From Pseudomonas sp. CC120222-01a (GTDB lineage: Bacteria > Pseudomonadota > Gammaproteobacteria > Pseudomonadales > Pseudomonadaceae): 64,000 nt of DNA. Below, one piece after another: positions 16,375-25,561 of the stretch. Both the position numbers and the translations under genes were made by a program. The notes under the pieces are model-generated. The model searched no databases, was not told the DNA's origin, and saw nothing but the letters and a program-made list of their open reading frames with translations. The stretch is taken from assembly GCF_003097235.1 (NCBI RefSeq), contig NZ_QEQQ01000017.1:1-64000 (forward strand), given 5' to 3'. Positions within the stretch are counted from its first letter, which is position 1; each line of letters begins with the position of its first letter.

Positions 16375-17337
16375 ATGCACGCCCAACGCCACCGCTTCAA
16401 TGACGTCAACACCCATGCCAGCGCGATCCTCGGCTGGCAGCAGACCTACGACCAGATCAGCGCCGGCAGTGCACACACCGAGCTCACGCACCTCACCGCC
16501 GAACGCTTCCAGATCTTTCGTGAATGCCTGGACAAGCGCGTGGTCCAGCACGGGGCGGCGCCGGCGCGGCGCTTTTGCCTGGCGCTACCCGCCGGCAGTG
16601 CGGGGGCCGGGGTATTCCAGGGCAGCAGCGTGGGTAGCGCGGATGTCACGCTTCTTCACAGTGGTCAGGAGTTTTTCGTCCATGCGCCCGAAGGCATGGA
16701 CCTGCTGGCGGTGAGTGTCGATGCCGATCGTCTGGAACAATTGGCCGAGCGCGAGTTCAGCGCCCAGGAACTGCGGGCATTGAACAGGGCCACTCGGCTG
16801 AACGTCAGCCCGGCCTTTCTCGGTGCCGTACGTTCGCAGTTGCAGGGCCTGATCGATGCGGCGCTGCAGGGCGAAGCGCTGGTGGAAGCGCAGCTCGAAG
16901 ACTTGTTGCTGGAGTGCATGCTGGTGCTGCTGGACCAGGTCAGCCAAGGTGGCGCGGGGCGAGGAGGGAATGTTGCGGTCAGCGCCTACCTGGTCCGCCA
17001 GGCGCACCAGATGGCCCTGGATTGCCTGGACGAGCCGTTGTCGGTGTTGCAGATCTGCGAGCGCCTGGATGTCAGCCGCAGCACCTTGCAGCGCAGTTTC
17101 CTCGGGGTCACCGGCCTGAGCCCGGTCGAGTACCTGCGTGCGGTGCGCCTGAATGCCGTGCGGCAACGGCTGCAGTGCACCGCCGCCGAGCAGTTCACCG
17201 TTGCCCGGGTGGCCAGCGACCTGGGCTTTACCCACCTCGGGCATTTCTCCGGCGCCTACCGCGCGCTGTTCGGTGAACTGCCGTCACACACCGCTCGCCA
17301 GGACAGCGTGGTTCAGGCAAAGCGTTCCAGGCGGTAA
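16375..17337 (+). CDS. AraC-family transcriptional regulator
   Basis: A 320-residue protein: an N-terminal cupin-like ligand domain (about 20-190) and a C-terminal double helix-turn-helix starting near residue 215 (LDEPLSVLQICERLDVSRSTLQRSFLGVTGLSPVEYLRAVRLNAVRQRL...VARVASDLGFTHLGHFSGAYRALFGELPS). It is divergent from the Tat-signal oxidoreductase and convergent with the FAD oxidase at 17313, overlapping it by 25 bases. Its likely target is the oxidoreductase-tatABC unit. Confidence 0.9.
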   Translation: MHAQRHRFNDVNTHASAILGWQQTYDQISAGSAHTELTHLTAERFQIFRECLDKRVVQHGAAPARRFCLALPAGSAGAGVFQGSSVGSADVTLLHSGQEFFVHAPEGMDLLAVSVDADRLEQLAEREFSAQELRALNRATRLNVSPAFLGAVRSQLQGLIDAALQGEALVEAQLEDLLLECMLVLLDQVSQGGAGRGGNVAVSAYLVRQAHQMALDCLDEPLSVLQICERLDVSRSTLQRSFLGVTGLSPVEYLRAVRLNAVRQRLQCTAAEQFTVARVASDLGFTHLGHFSGAYRALFGELPSHTARQDSVVQAKRSRR

Positions 17338-18608
17338 GGCGAGGGGTCGACCAGCGGGGTACTGCCATCGACCAGGTCTGCCGCCAGCTGCCCGGCTGCG
17401 GGCGAAGTACCGAAGCCGTGGCCGGAGAAACCGGTCGCCAGCACCATCCCTGGCAGCTGCTGAACGTGCCCGATCACCGGTAGCGAGTCTGGCGTCACAT
17501 CGATGGTGCCGGCCCATGCCTGCTCGATGCGCGCCTGCTTGAACACCGGCCAGGCCGCCCTGAGGTTGTCCAGCGCCTCCTGGTTCAACGCCGGGTTGGC
17601 GTCGGGGTTCTGGGTGCGGATGCGCTCGAACGGCGACACCGCAGCAGGTGACCAGCGCCGTGCCAATGCCAGGTCCTTGAAAAACGGCTTGCCGAACGAT
17701 ACCCGCAGCAAACCCCGCTGTGCACGGAACTGCGGCAGGTAGCGTCGCCCGAGCAAGGCATGATCGAGGGTCAGGTGGGCATCGAGGGCACCCCGTTGGG
17801 TGATGATGAAACCACCGTCCATATGCTTGCGGAACGAGAAATCCGGGCCGCCCACGGCGATGTCGGTAGGGCCTTCCATGGGCGCCGTGCGCAGCACCGA
17901 ACAGTTCAGCGGCAAGGTCGGCAAGGCGACCCCGTGGTTGCCCAGCAGGCGCCGCGACCACAAGCCACCGGCCAGCAGCACCTGCTCGCAGCGGATCTCG
18001 CCGTGCTCGGTCACCACACCGTCGATGCGCCCGGCGGCGGTGGTTACGCTGCGCACCGCACAGTTCTCGACGATCACCGCGCCACGGGCCATGGCCGCCT
18101 GGGCGATGGCACTGCTGGCCAGGGTTGGCTCAGCACGGCCGTCGCTTTCGGTGAAGATGCCACCGGCCCAGGTGGCCTGCCCACCTGGCACGCGCTGGGC
18201 GATTTCGGCGTTGCTCAGCAGGCGCGAACCGACCGGCAGGCCGTCTACCGACTTCAGCCAGGCCTCGTGCATCGCCATTTGCCCGGGTTCCCGGGCGGCA
18301 AACAGAATGCCCGCCTGCCGGTAGCCGACCTCGCGCCCGACCCGGGCGGGCATTTGCGCCCACAACCGGTCTGCGGCCAGGGCCAGGGGCAGGTCCTCGC
18401 GGTGGCGGCTGGTCTTGCGCACCCAGCCGAGGTTGCGCGATGACTGCTCGCCGGCGATGCGGCCTTTCTCCAGTACCACCACCGGGATGTTGCGCTCGGC
18501 GAGGGTCAGGGCAGCGGTGAGGCCGACGATGCCGCCGCCGATGATGACCACGGTGGTGGCGCTGGGTGGCGTGTTTGCGCAGTGCACCGGCGCGATGACA
18601 GGGGACAT
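17313..18608 (-). CDS. FAD-dependent amine/amino acid oxidase (DAO family)
   Basis: A 431-residue cytosolic flavoprotein with TVVIIGGGIVGLTAALTLAER...VVVLEKG near the N-terminus, EQSSRNLGWVRKTSRHR (the SGRNAG-like flavin loop) and a C-terminal WAGTIDVTPDSLPVIGHV...GFSGHGFGTSPAAGQL, the full set expected for the family. It probably oxidises an amine or amino acid to the imine, which the RidA protein 23 bases upstream would hydrolyse. The ATG at 18608 follows GGAGAACC. The gene order (ornithine cyclodeaminase-like, RidA, oxidase) is one minus-strand unit starting at 20224. Confidence 0.88.
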   Translation of the reverse strand: MSPVIAPVHCANTPPSATTVVIIGGGIVGLTAALTLAERNIPVVVLEKGRIAGEQSSRNLGWVRKTSRHREDLPLALAADRLWAQMPARVGREVGYRQAGILFAAREPGQMAMHEAWLKSVDGLPVGSRLLSNAEIAQRVPGGQATWAGGIFTESDGRAEPTLASSAIAQAAMARGAVIVENCAVRSVTTAAGRIDGVVTEHGEIRCEQVLLAGGLWSRRLLGNHGVALPTLPLNCSVLRTAPMEGPTDIAVGGPDFSFRKHMDGGFIITQRGALDAHLTLDHALLGRRYLPQFRAQRGLLRVSFGKPFFKDLALARRWSPAAVSPFERIRTQNPDANPALNQEALDNLRAAWPVFKQARIEQAWAGTIDVTPDSLPVIGHVQQLPGMVLATGFSGHGFGTSPAAGQLAADLVDGSTPLVDPSPYRLERFA

Positions 18609-18631
18609 GGACGGTTCTCCTCGAAGGCGGG

Positions 18632-19054
18632 CTAGCGCGACAGGTCGATCAGCTGGGTGGTGGCGCGGGAGGCTCCGCGGTAGGCGGTCACCTCCAGTTC
18701 CACCCGGTACACCGTCGCGCCCAGGGGCGGGCAAGTGACCGTGCTGGCCGGGTCGATGCCGCGAAACACTTCGCCGACGATGGTCATCACGCTGGCGACA
18801 TCCTCAGGCCTCTGGATGAACACCCGTGAGCAGACTACGTCGGCCAGGGTCGCATCCACGGCATTCAGCGCCGCTTCGATGTTGGCGAGCACCTGGCGGG
18901 TCTGGGCCTCGAGGTCTTCGGGGATTTCGCCAGTCGCCGGGTTGCGCCCGGCGGTGTTGGACACGAAGATCCAGTCGTCCACGGCCACCAGGCGCGAATA
19001 GCTGCCCAGGGTCTCGTATTTCGATCCGGTCTTGAGTTTGGTGATCTGCAGCAT
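18632..19054 (-). CDS. RidA family (YjgF/YER057c/UK114) protein
   Basis: A 140-residue protein with the RidA fold pattern: YSRLVAVDDWIFVSNTAGRNPATGEIPEDLEAQTRQVLANIEAALNAVDATLADVVCSRVFIQRPED, then AVYRVELEVTAYR-type ending. RidA proteins are trimeric enamine/imine deaminases that clear reactive intermediates. Lying between an imine-producing oxidase and an ornithine-cyclodeaminase-like gene, it probably serves this pathway. The Arg expected in the active site appears as CSRVF. It belongs to a divergent subgroup rather than the housekeeping RidA. Confidence 0.88.
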   Translation of the reverse strand: MLQITKLKTGSKYETLGSYSRLVAVDDWIFVSNTAGRNPATGEIPEDLEAQTRQVLANIEAALNAVDATLADVVCSRVFIQRPEDVASVMTIVGEVFRGIDPASTVTCPPLGATVYRVELEVTAYRGASRATTQLIDLSR

Positions 19055-19084
19055 GGCATTGTCCTTGAGGGTTGGAGGGATGGA

Positions 19085-20224
19085 TCAGCTCAGCGCCGGG
19101 CTTTCCCACAGGTTGAGGCGCACGCCGACGCCGCGCTCCAGCGCCTGGCGGTACACCACCGTGCCCCAGGCCACGTCCTCGACCGGCATGCCGCCCACCG
19201 ACATGATGATGATCTCTTCGTCGTTGCTGCGGCCGGGGGCTACGCCTGCGACGATCTTGCCGATGTCTTCCAGCTGCTCGGCCGGCAGGCTGCCTTCGGC
19301 GATCATGTCCATGAACCGCACGCCCACCAGCGGCACATGGTTGTGCGCAGGCTTGGGCAGCTCCTCGAACCAGGCCTCATACAGGCCGGTGTTGTCGACC
19401 ACCTTGCGTACGTCGGCCTGCTCCATGCCGGCGTCGATGCTGCAGCCGGCGGGCATGGCGAGAAACGCGCCGGGCTTGACCCATTCGCGCTTCACCAGCG
19501 GATAGGTGGAAGGGTCACCGGTTTCGCCGGAGGTGCAGTAGGTCACCAGGTCCGAACCGCGTACCACCTCCTCGATGCTGTCGACCACTTCGATGGTGGT
19601 GATCTGCGGGTAGGTTTCGCCTACCCAGCTGATGAAGTCGTCCAGGCTCTTCTGGCCGCGGCCCTTGAGCTTGAGGGTATCGACTTGCGGGCACACGGCC
19701 ATGAACGCGGCCACGGTGGTCTTGCCCATCACGCCGGGGCCCAGCAGGCCGATCACCCGCGAGTCGCGGCGGGCCAGGTGGCGTGCGCCGACACCGGGGA
19801 TGGCGCCGGTGCGGTAGGCCGACAGCAGGTTGGCCGACATGTGCGCCAGGGGGGCGCCGGTGTCCGGGTCATTGAGGGTGAACATCAGGATCGAACGCGG
19901 CAGGCCCTTTTCGCGGTTGGCGATGTTGGAGCCGTACCACTTGACGCCGGCGGTGCAGAAGTCGCCGCCCAGGTAGGCAGGCATCGCCATCATGCGGCGG
20001 TCGGCCGTGGGCTTGGGCATGTTGGGGAAGGGCGAGTCCTTGGGGAAGGTGATCATCGCGCCGTGGGAGTCGCTGTTCGGCCCGGCCATGCGGTAGTCGC
20101 CGTGGTGGAGCAGGGCGAACATCTGCTCCATGGTGTTCACGCAGGCCAGCATGTCGGTGACGCCGGCGCGGATCATGTCCTGCTCGGACAGGTAGAGAAA
20201 GTCGATTTTTGTAGTTGTCGTCAT
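19085..20224 (-). CDS. Ornithine cyclodeaminase/mu-crystallin-like protein (tyramine oxidase subunit B type)
   Basis: A 379-residue protein with N-terminal LYLSEQDMIRAGVTDMLACVNTMEQMF and the central Rossmann motif VIGLLGPGVMGKTTVAAFMAV, typical of the ornithine cyclodeaminase/mu-crystallin family. Close relatives are, as I recall, annotated as tyramine oxidase subunit B in Pseudomonas. Next to a DAO oxidase, RidA and a FeaR-like regulator, a role in biogenic amine oxidation is plausible. It is the first gene of the minus-strand unit and is divergent from the MFS gene at 20558. Confidence 0.8.
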   Translation of the reverse strand: MTTTTKIDFLYLSEQDMIRAGVTDMLACVNTMEQMFALLHHGDYRMAGPNSDSHGAMITFPKDSPFPNMPKPTADRRMMAMPAYLGGDFCTAGVKWYGSNIANREKGLPRSILMFTLNDPDTGAPLAHMSANLLSAYRTGAIPGVGARHLARRDSRVIGLLGPGVMGKTTVAAFMAVCPQVDTLKLKGRGQKSLDDFISWVGETYPQITTIEVVDSIEEVVRGSDLVTYCTSGETGDPSTYPLVKREWVKPGAFLAMPAGCSIDAGMEQADVRKVVDNTGLYEAWFEELPKPAHNHVPLVGVRFMDMIAEGSLPAEQLEDIGKIVAGVAPGRSNDEEIIIMSVGGMPVEDVAWGTVVYRQALERGVGVRLNLWESPALS

Positions 20225-20557
20225 GGCTCATCTCGGGGCGGAGGAAGAGGGCCGGCAGCGAAGACTGCTGCCGACGGCGCCGATGTTAGGAATGCGCCAG
20301 GGCGGGCGGCTATCCCAAATTGGTCAGGAATCACGGGGTGTCTGCGGCCATGGCTATCCGCGCTGTCTAGCCTGCGGCTTTGCGCGATTTCAGCGGAATT
20401 CGCGCTGCTGCACAGCTGGCAGCCATGACCAAAAGCCCGGCAAAGGGGTACATGCTGCGGGCCTCCGGGCGTTGCACACTGTGGGGGTCACAAGGCATCA
20501 GCCAGGGACGGTCGTGTCACACCGCTGTAAACCAGCACATCCATCCAGGATCAATCC
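20225..20557. other. Divergent intergenic region, 333 bp
   Basis: The region separates the ornithine-cyclodeaminase-like gene (leftward) and the MFS gene (rightward) and should hold both promoters and any regulator site. I see no gene, tRNA or strong palindrome. TTGGTCA (about 20320) and TGACCA (about 20426) are distant inverted copies but weak evidence of an operator. Confidence 0.5.
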
Positions 20558-21769
20558 ATGAAAACAACAACATCCAATCCGATTGACAAGACTTCCGTGT
20601 ACATCTGCGCCGGCCTGGTTTCCGCTGGTGGGGCCCTGTTGCTCAATGTGTTGCCGGTGTTGTTCGGTGCCCTGGCCGAGCAGTTCGGTTATGGCGAACA
20701 GCAGCTGGGCAGCCTGGCCATGGCCATGAACCTCGGCTTCGGGGTGCTCGGCCTGGCCTCGCTGCTGTGGATCCAGCGCTTGAGCTGGCGGGTCATTTCT
20801 ACTTTGTCTTCGCTACTGGTGGCGGCTGCGCTGGCGGCGATGCTGGGTAACCCCAGCTACGAGGCGCTGATGCTGCTGATGGCCCTGGCCGGGGCCGGCA
20901 CCGGTTCGCTGTACGCCCTGGCGATGAGCATCTTCGGCGACAGCGCGCAACCTGAGCGGGCCTTCGGTTTCAAGCTGGGCATGGAGACCGTGCCCGGCGC
21001 CTTGCTGCTGATCGTGCTGCCGGTGGCGGTGGCACCGCAGTGGGGCTTCCAGGGCATGCTGGTGACACTGGTGATCAGCATGTTGCTGATGGGGGTAGCG
21101 CCTTTGCCGTGGGTGCCGAGCCGCAGTGCGCGGCAGCTTGAGGCGCGTGCTGGCGGGGCGCCGGTGGTGTGCCGCGAGAGCCGGACCATTGCCTGGCTGA
21201 GCCTGCTCGCCAGCCTGGTGTTCCTGACCGGCATCATGTCGGTGTGGGCCTTCCTTGAACTGATGGGCAAGAAGAGCGGCCTGTCTTCGGACACCATCGG
21301 CTCGGTGCTGGCGCTGGGCTTCATCATCAATGCCGGCGGCGGCTTCATCGCCTCGTCGGTCGGCCTGAAGGCCGGGCGCTTCCTGCCGGTGGCAGTGATC
21401 ATCGCGGCCGAGGTGGCGGGCCTGGTGCTGCTGGCACAGTTCGACTCGCTGACCACCTACGTGGCCGGGGTAATGTGCTTCCTGTTCTCGATCAGCTTCG
21501 TGCTGGCCTACACCTTTGGCGTGATGGCCGAGTTCGACCTGTCGGGCCGGCTGGTGGCCTTGGGGGCGCTGTGCCTGTCGGTCGGCGCGGCGGTGGGGCC
21601 GGCAGTCGGTGGCCTGCTGATCGAAACCTACGGCTACACCGCGGTGCTGCTGTTCTCCGGTGCTTGCTCGATCAGCGTGCTGGCGATCTACGGTGCTGCC
21701 GTGCTGCGTTCGCAGCAGGCGGGGAAGCGTGAGCCGATGGGCGACGCGGTGACCTTGCCGAAGCTGTGA
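20558..21769 (+). CDS. MFS transporter of the amine oxidation cluster
   Basis: A 403-residue inner membrane protein with about 12 helices. The first half starts VYICAGLVSAGGALLLNVLPVLFGALAEQFG and includes LALAGAGTGSLYALAMSIFGD. A cytoplasmic loop of about 25 residues (PSRSARQLEARAGG) separates the halves, and the second half contains GFIINAGGGFIASSVGLKAG. The ligand is presumably the compound oxidised by the divergent operon. A hairpin terminator follows 18 bases after the stop. Confidence 0.87.
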   Translation: MKTTTSNPIDKTSVYICAGLVSAGGALLLNVLPVLFGALAEQFGYGEQQLGSLAMAMNLGFGVLGLASLLWIQRLSWRVISTLSSLLVAAALAAMLGNPSYEALMLLMALAGAGTGSLYALAMSIFGDSAQPERAFGFKLGMETVPGALLLIVLPVAVAPQWGFQGMLVTLVISMLLMGVAPLPWVPSRSARQLEARAGGAPVVCRESRTIAWLSLLASLVFLTGIMSVWAFLELMGKKSGLSSDTIGSVLALGFIINAGGGFIASSVGLKAGRFLPVAVIIAAEVAGLVLLAQFDSLTTYVAGVMCFLFSISFVLAYTFGVMAEFDLSGRLVALGALCLSVGAAVGPAVGGLLIETYGYTAVLLFSGACSISVLAIYGAAVLRSQQAGKREPMGDAVTLPKL

Positions 21770-21787
21770 TGGATGCAACCTGGGTAG

Positions 21788-21822
21788 AAAAAGCTCGCTG
21801 GGGATGACTCGGCGAGCTTTTT
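21788..21822 (+). terminator. Rho-independent terminator after the MFS gene
   Basis: AAAAAGCTCGC (21788-21798) pairs perfectly with GCGAGCTTTTT (21812-21822) around a 13-base loop, leaving a T-run on the plus strand and an equivalent A-run for reading from the other side. It separates the MFS gene from the reductase gene at 21853. Confidence 0.88.
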
Positions 21823-21852
21823 CATTTCACGCGACTAAGGACGAAACCAAGC

Positions 21853-22797
21853 ATGAAGATTGCAGTGATCGGGGCAGGGGCCATGGGCAGCCTGTTTGCC
21901 GCCAGGTTGCTCGATGCCGGCGCCGAAGTGACCCTGGTGGATGTCGATGAGCGGCTGCTCGAAGCCCTGCACACCGATGGCCTGCGCCTGGAGGACGAAC
22001 AGGGAACGCGGGTTTACTGGCCTCGGGTGGCACGGGCCGAGCAGCTGCAGGGCGAGTTCGATGCCTTGCTGATGCTGACCAAGAGTTACCACGCTCGCCA
22101 GGCCATGCAGGCCAGTCGGCATCTGCTCGGCCAGCAGACATTGGTGCTGACGTTGCAGAACGGCCTGGACAGCGTGCCGGTGCTGCGCGAGTTCGTGGCA
22201 GACCGTTGCCTGGCGATGGGCATGACCCTCTATCCGGCCGATGTGCTGGCGCCCGGCAGCGTGCGCAGTTGCGGCGGTGGCGAGGTGCGCTTGCGCGGGC
22301 TGTTGCCTGGGGCAGGGCAGGCCGGGCCGTTGCAGGCACTGATCGATGGCTTGCGCCGTGGCGGCATGCGCTGCATCGAAGACCCGGATATCGAGGTGAG
22401 CCTCTGGGAGAAGGTCGCCTTCAACACGGCGCTGAACTCGCTGTGTGCCCTGACGGGGAACAACGTGGGCGAGCTAGGCCGTTGCGCGCGCGGCCGCGAG
22501 GTGGCGTTGGCACTGGTTGCCGAGGCGGCCTCCATCGCCGCGTCGGTGGGCGTGGCGCTGGACCCGCAGCGCGTTGTGCTGGCGGTGGAGGAGGCGTTCG
22601 TCGTGCACGCCGGGCACAAGCCCTCCATGCTCCAGGACCTCGAACACGGCAGGCGCATGGAGATCGATGCGCTGTCCGGCGCGTTGCTGGGCCATGCCCG
22701 GCGCCAGGGCGTACGCGCCCCGGCCATGGCCGCCATCGACCGGCTGTTGCGCCGGGTGCAGCGTCAGCGCAGCGGTGAAAAGGCCGCTGGCAGGTAG
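21853..22797 (+). CDS. 2-dehydropantoate 2-reductase-like protein (PanE/ApbA family)
   Basis: A 314-residue protein with KIAVIGAGAMGSLFAARLLDAGAEVTLVDVDE (NADPH-binding), LTKSYHARQAM, TLQNGLDSVPVL, and the C-terminal ApbA_C region with the catalytic-type Lys in EKVAFNTALNSLCALTGNNVGEL and KPSMLQDLEHGRRMEIDALSGALL. All motifs of the family are present. Pseudomonads have several paralogues, so this need not be the pantothenate enzyme; by context it could reduce a 2-oxo acid. Its last 34 bases overlap the convergent NIPSNAP gene. Confidence 0.85.
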   Translation: MKIAVIGAGAMGSLFAARLLDAGAEVTLVDVDERLLEALHTDGLRLEDEQGTRVYWPRVARAEQLQGEFDALLMLTKSYHARQAMQASRHLLGQQTLVLTLQNGLDSVPVLREFVADRCLAMGMTLYPADVLAPGSVRSCGGGEVRLRGLLPGAGQAGPLQALIDGLRRGGMRCIEDPDIEVSLWEKVAFNTALNSLCALTGNNVGELGRCARGREVALALVAEAASIAASVGVALDPQRVVLAVEEAFVVHAGHKPSMLQDLEHGRRMEIDALSGALLGHARRQGVRAPAMAAIDRLLRRVQRQRSGEKAAGR

Positions 22798-23390
22798 ACC
22801 ACCGAGTTCATCTTCTGCAGCTGCGCGGCAGAATTCTCCGGCGGCCATACCCCGTCGCTGACGGCGCGGGTGCGCACATCCAGGCGCTGCTCCAGGCTGG
22901 CGTAGGGCCAGATGTGCAGGTAGCGCGGCAGCCTGCCATTGGTGGCGTAGAACGCCGCATACACCGGCGAATACGGCTCCCCCGTGCGCGGCCCGACCGC
23001 CTTGCGCCAGCCGGCCAGGGTCGGTGCCAGGCCGGAGGTGACCAGGTCGTACTCGCGCAGCTCGTAGAATGGCCCGTGCTTGCCGGGGGCCAGCGGCTCA
23101 AGGAATGTGAACAGACGGTAGTCATCCATGTGCTGTTCAAGCACGAACTCACCGATGCCGAAAGCATCACTGGCCAGCAGCACGCGCTCGCGTTCGGCTG
23201 CCTGGACCTCGACGCTGGCAAAGCGGCGCAGCACGGCAATGGTGTTCTGCGGGCCGATCTCGGAAACCCAGCAGCCGATCAGCTCGACGCCCTCGATGGC
23301 GGCTTGCAAGGCCTCCTGTAGGCGGGGCAGGGCCTGGCTGGGTGTGCGCACGCGCAAGGTAAAGCGCAGCAGTTCGTAGTGGTAGGACAT
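22764..23390 (-). CDS. NIPSNAP-domain protein
   Basis: A 208-residue protein with two ferredoxin-like alpha/beta halves. The second half contains the NIPSNAP signature FYELREYDLVTSGLAPTLAGWRKAVGPRTGEPYSPVYAAFYATNGRLPRYLHIWPYASLEQRLDVR. Family members are small proteins of poorly known function, often linked to catabolic clusters. ATG 23390 is selected because AGGAG lies about 9 bases upstream. The 3' end runs 34 bases into the reductase gene on the other strand. Confidence 0.8.
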   Translation of the reverse strand: MSYHYELLRFTLRVRTPSQALPRLQEALQAAIEGVELIGCWVSEIGPQNTIAVLRRFASVEVQAAERERVLLASDAFGIGEFVLEQHMDDYRLFTFLEPLAPGKHGPFYELREYDLVTSGLAPTLAGWRKAVGPRTGEPYSPVYAAFYATNGRLPRYLHIWPYASLEQRLDVRTRAVSDGVWPPENSAAQLQKMNSVVYLPAAFSPLR

Positions 23391-23620
23391 CAAGCGTAGC
23401 TCCTGGCTAAAAGATGAGGAACGCTAAGGGGCAGCGGGCCAGGCGCTCAATGACCGGGCGGATCAATGTTGTTGCGTTACACGCAACGAAAGCTCGCCCG
23501 CAGGCCGCAATGGGCAATGTGGCGCGGTATGTGCTTGCGCTTAGTTCATCCGTCTTTTTGTTACCCAAAATCACGTGAATATTGCACTAATATGGCGCGT
23601 GCTCCCGATAGAGGTGGTTC

Positions 23621-24520
23621 ATGAACGGTCAAGCGATGTCTGTCTGGAACGAGCGTGTCCACGCGGTATGTGGGCGCTTCGAAACCCGCTACGACCAGTG
23701 CCAGAGCCTTTTCATCGGCGACTTGCGCCCCTCGCTGCTGGGCACCACGCAGGTCGCCCACATCCGTAGCAATGCCCATGCGATCGCCCGTTCGGAGCGC
23801 GAGGCGGGGCGTGATGGCGATTCACATTGTTTCCTTGTGTTACAGCAGCAAGGGGAAATGTCCATCGAGCTGGGCGACCGGGTGATGGAACTGCGCGAAG
23901 GTGACATGGCGCTGCTGGATTCGGCGCAGGCGATGAAGATGATCCCCCGCGGGCTGTTCTCCCACGTGTCCATCCACATGCCCCGCGAGCGCCTGAAGAA
24001 CCTCGATGCCAGCCGTTTCGGCAAGCTGTCCACCGCCGGCGCGTGCGGGCAATTGCTGGCGACAATGGTGCGCCAGGTGGCCGAAGGCGAACTCGAACAG
24101 TGGGCCTGCGCCGAAGACGGTGACGGGCTGCAGGCTGCGCTGGTGGGGTTGCTCGGTTCGGTGCTGGAATACCGGGCGCGCGACAGTTCGCCCGGCCTGC
24201 ACCTGCACGAAGTGCAGTCGCTGATCCAGCAGCGGCTGGACTCGCCGCGCCTGACGCCGGTGGCCCTGGCCGAGGAGCTGGGCATTTCCAGCCGGCAGCT
24301 GTATCGCCTGTTCGAGGCCAGCGGCGACAGCGTCTGCCGTTACATCCTGCGCGAACGGCTGCTCAAGGCCGCCCAGGACTTGCGCAACCCGGCCTATGGG
24401 CATCGCTCGATCACCGACATCGGCACCCGCTGGGGCTTCGCCGATTCCGCGCATTTCTCCAAGACCTTCAAAAAGCAGCTGGGCATGACGCCACGCAGCT
24501 ATCGCGGTCAGGGGCAGTAG
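23621..24520 (+). CDS. FeaR-like AraC-family regulator
   Basis: A 299-residue protein that parallels E. coli FeaR: N-terminal ligand domain of the AraC-binding-like type (FLVLQQQGEMSIELGDRVMELREGDMALLDSAQAMKM, equivalent to the FeaR QIGAGDITLLDASRP region) and C-terminal helix-turn-helix pair (LTPVALAEELGISSRQLYRLFEASGDSVCRYILRERLLKAAQDL...ITDIGTRWGFADSAHFSKTFKKQLGMTPRSYR). FeaR activates tyramine oxidase and phenylacetaldehyde dehydrogenase. Here the probable targets are the oxidase/RidA/cyclodeaminase unit and the MFS gene. A GAGGT precedes the ATG. Confidence 0.85.
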   Translation: MNGQAMSVWNERVHAVCGRFETRYDQCQSLFIGDLRPSLLGTTQVAHIRSNAHAIARSEREAGRDGDSHCFLVLQQQGEMSIELGDRVMELREGDMALLDSAQAMKMIPRGLFSHVSIHMPRERLKNLDASRFGKLSTAGACGQLLATMVRQVAEGELEQWACAEDGDGLQAALVGLLGSVLEYRARDSSPGLHLHEVQSLIQQRLDSPRLTPVALAEELGISSRQLYRLFEASGDSVCRYILRERLLKAAQDLRNPAYGHRSITDIGTRWGFADSAHFSKTFKKQLGMTPRSYRGQGQ

Positions 24521-24796
24521 GCCAGGGGGGCGCCGCTGAGGTTGGAAACCGCGCAGCGCGGATGAGCGAGGCGCTTCCGGCAGATGAAAAACATTGATAG
24601 CATTCGGCCATCCATTCGGATGTCGGGTTTGTGACGCTGTTCTCGTTTTACCGTGTTCCGAGCCTGGAGCCTTCCCCCCACTGCAGGGCCTCGAAAAGTA
24701 GCGGCCCACAGTGATAGACGGCGTTCACGTTCCGTGGACAGCAGCCGATACTCTGATGCAAACAATAATGCAGATCTTCGACAGGGATGTTCCACG

Positions 24797-25561
24797 ATGA
24801 AGCAGGCAGTGTGGTGGGCGGCGTTGGCCTTGATGGCAGGTGTTGCACAGGCCGCGACCGAGAGCGATCCATTGCTCGATGGCGCCACCTCCAGCGGCGG
24901 CAGTGAAGTGCGCGGCGTGCTCCGCGCCCGCTCCCAGGCCGTATTGGCCAGCGAGCTGTCCGGTCGGGTCACGGAGATCCCCTTCAGCGAAGGTCAGTCG
25001 TTCAGCAAGGGCGATGTGCTGGTGCGCTTCGATTGCAGTGCCTATCAGGCGCAGGCCAATGCCTCGGCCGCCGCCGTGCGAGCGACCCGTGAAGAGTTGC
25101 GCAACAAACAGCAACTGGCGGCGCTGAACTCGGTTGGCAAGTTCGAAGTGTCCCTGGCTGAAGCGCGCCAGGCCCAGGCCCAGGCCGAAGCCCAGGTTTA
25201 CCAGGTGCAGGTACAGCGCTGCCAGATCAAGGCACCTTACGATGGCCAGGTGGTGCAGCGGCGGGTCCAGCCCCACGAAAGCGTGGCCAGCGGCGCACCC
25301 CTGTTGGAAATCGTCGACAATCGCTCGCTGGAAATCCACCTGTTGGTGCCATCGAACTGGCTGGGCAAACTCAAGCCTGAGCAGACGTTCAGCTTTGTTC
25401 CCGACGAGACCGGCAAGCCGATCGATGCGGTGATCAAGCGGCTGGGTGCGCGCATCGACGAGGGCAGTCAGACCTTGCTGCTGATTGCCAATGTGCCGGC
25501 CAATACGTCGGGCCTGCTGTCTGGCATGAGCGGTACGGCGCACTTTGCGGAGCGCAAATGA
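24797..25561 (+). CDS. Periplasmic adaptor protein (HlyD/RND adaptor family)
   Basis: A 254-residue protein with a cleavable Sec signal (WAALALMAGVAQA-A), then a beta-barrel/lipoyl module (GVLRARSQAVLASELSGRVTEIPFSEGQSFSKGDVLVRFD), a coiled-coil hairpin with repeated AQAQAEAQ (about 90-140), the returning lipoyl half (QIKAPYDGQVVQRRVQPHESVASGAPLLEIVD) and a beta-barrel domain. It is soluble or loosely membrane-bound in the periplasm and should bridge an inner membrane component and the TolC protein at 39898. First gene of the export locus; its stop overlaps the next start. Confidence 0.85.
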   Translation: MKQAVWWAALALMAGVAQAATESDPLLDGATSSGGSEVRGVLRARSQAVLASELSGRVTEIPFSEGQSFSKGDVLVRFDCSAYQAQANASAAAVRATREELRNKQQLAALNSVGKFEVSLAEARQAQAQAEAQVYQVQVQRCQIKAPYDGQVVQRRVQPHESVASGAPLLEIVDNRSLEIHLLVPSNWLGKLKPEQTFSFVPDETGKPIDAVIKRLGARIDEGSQTLLLIANVPANTSGLLSGMSGTAHFAERK

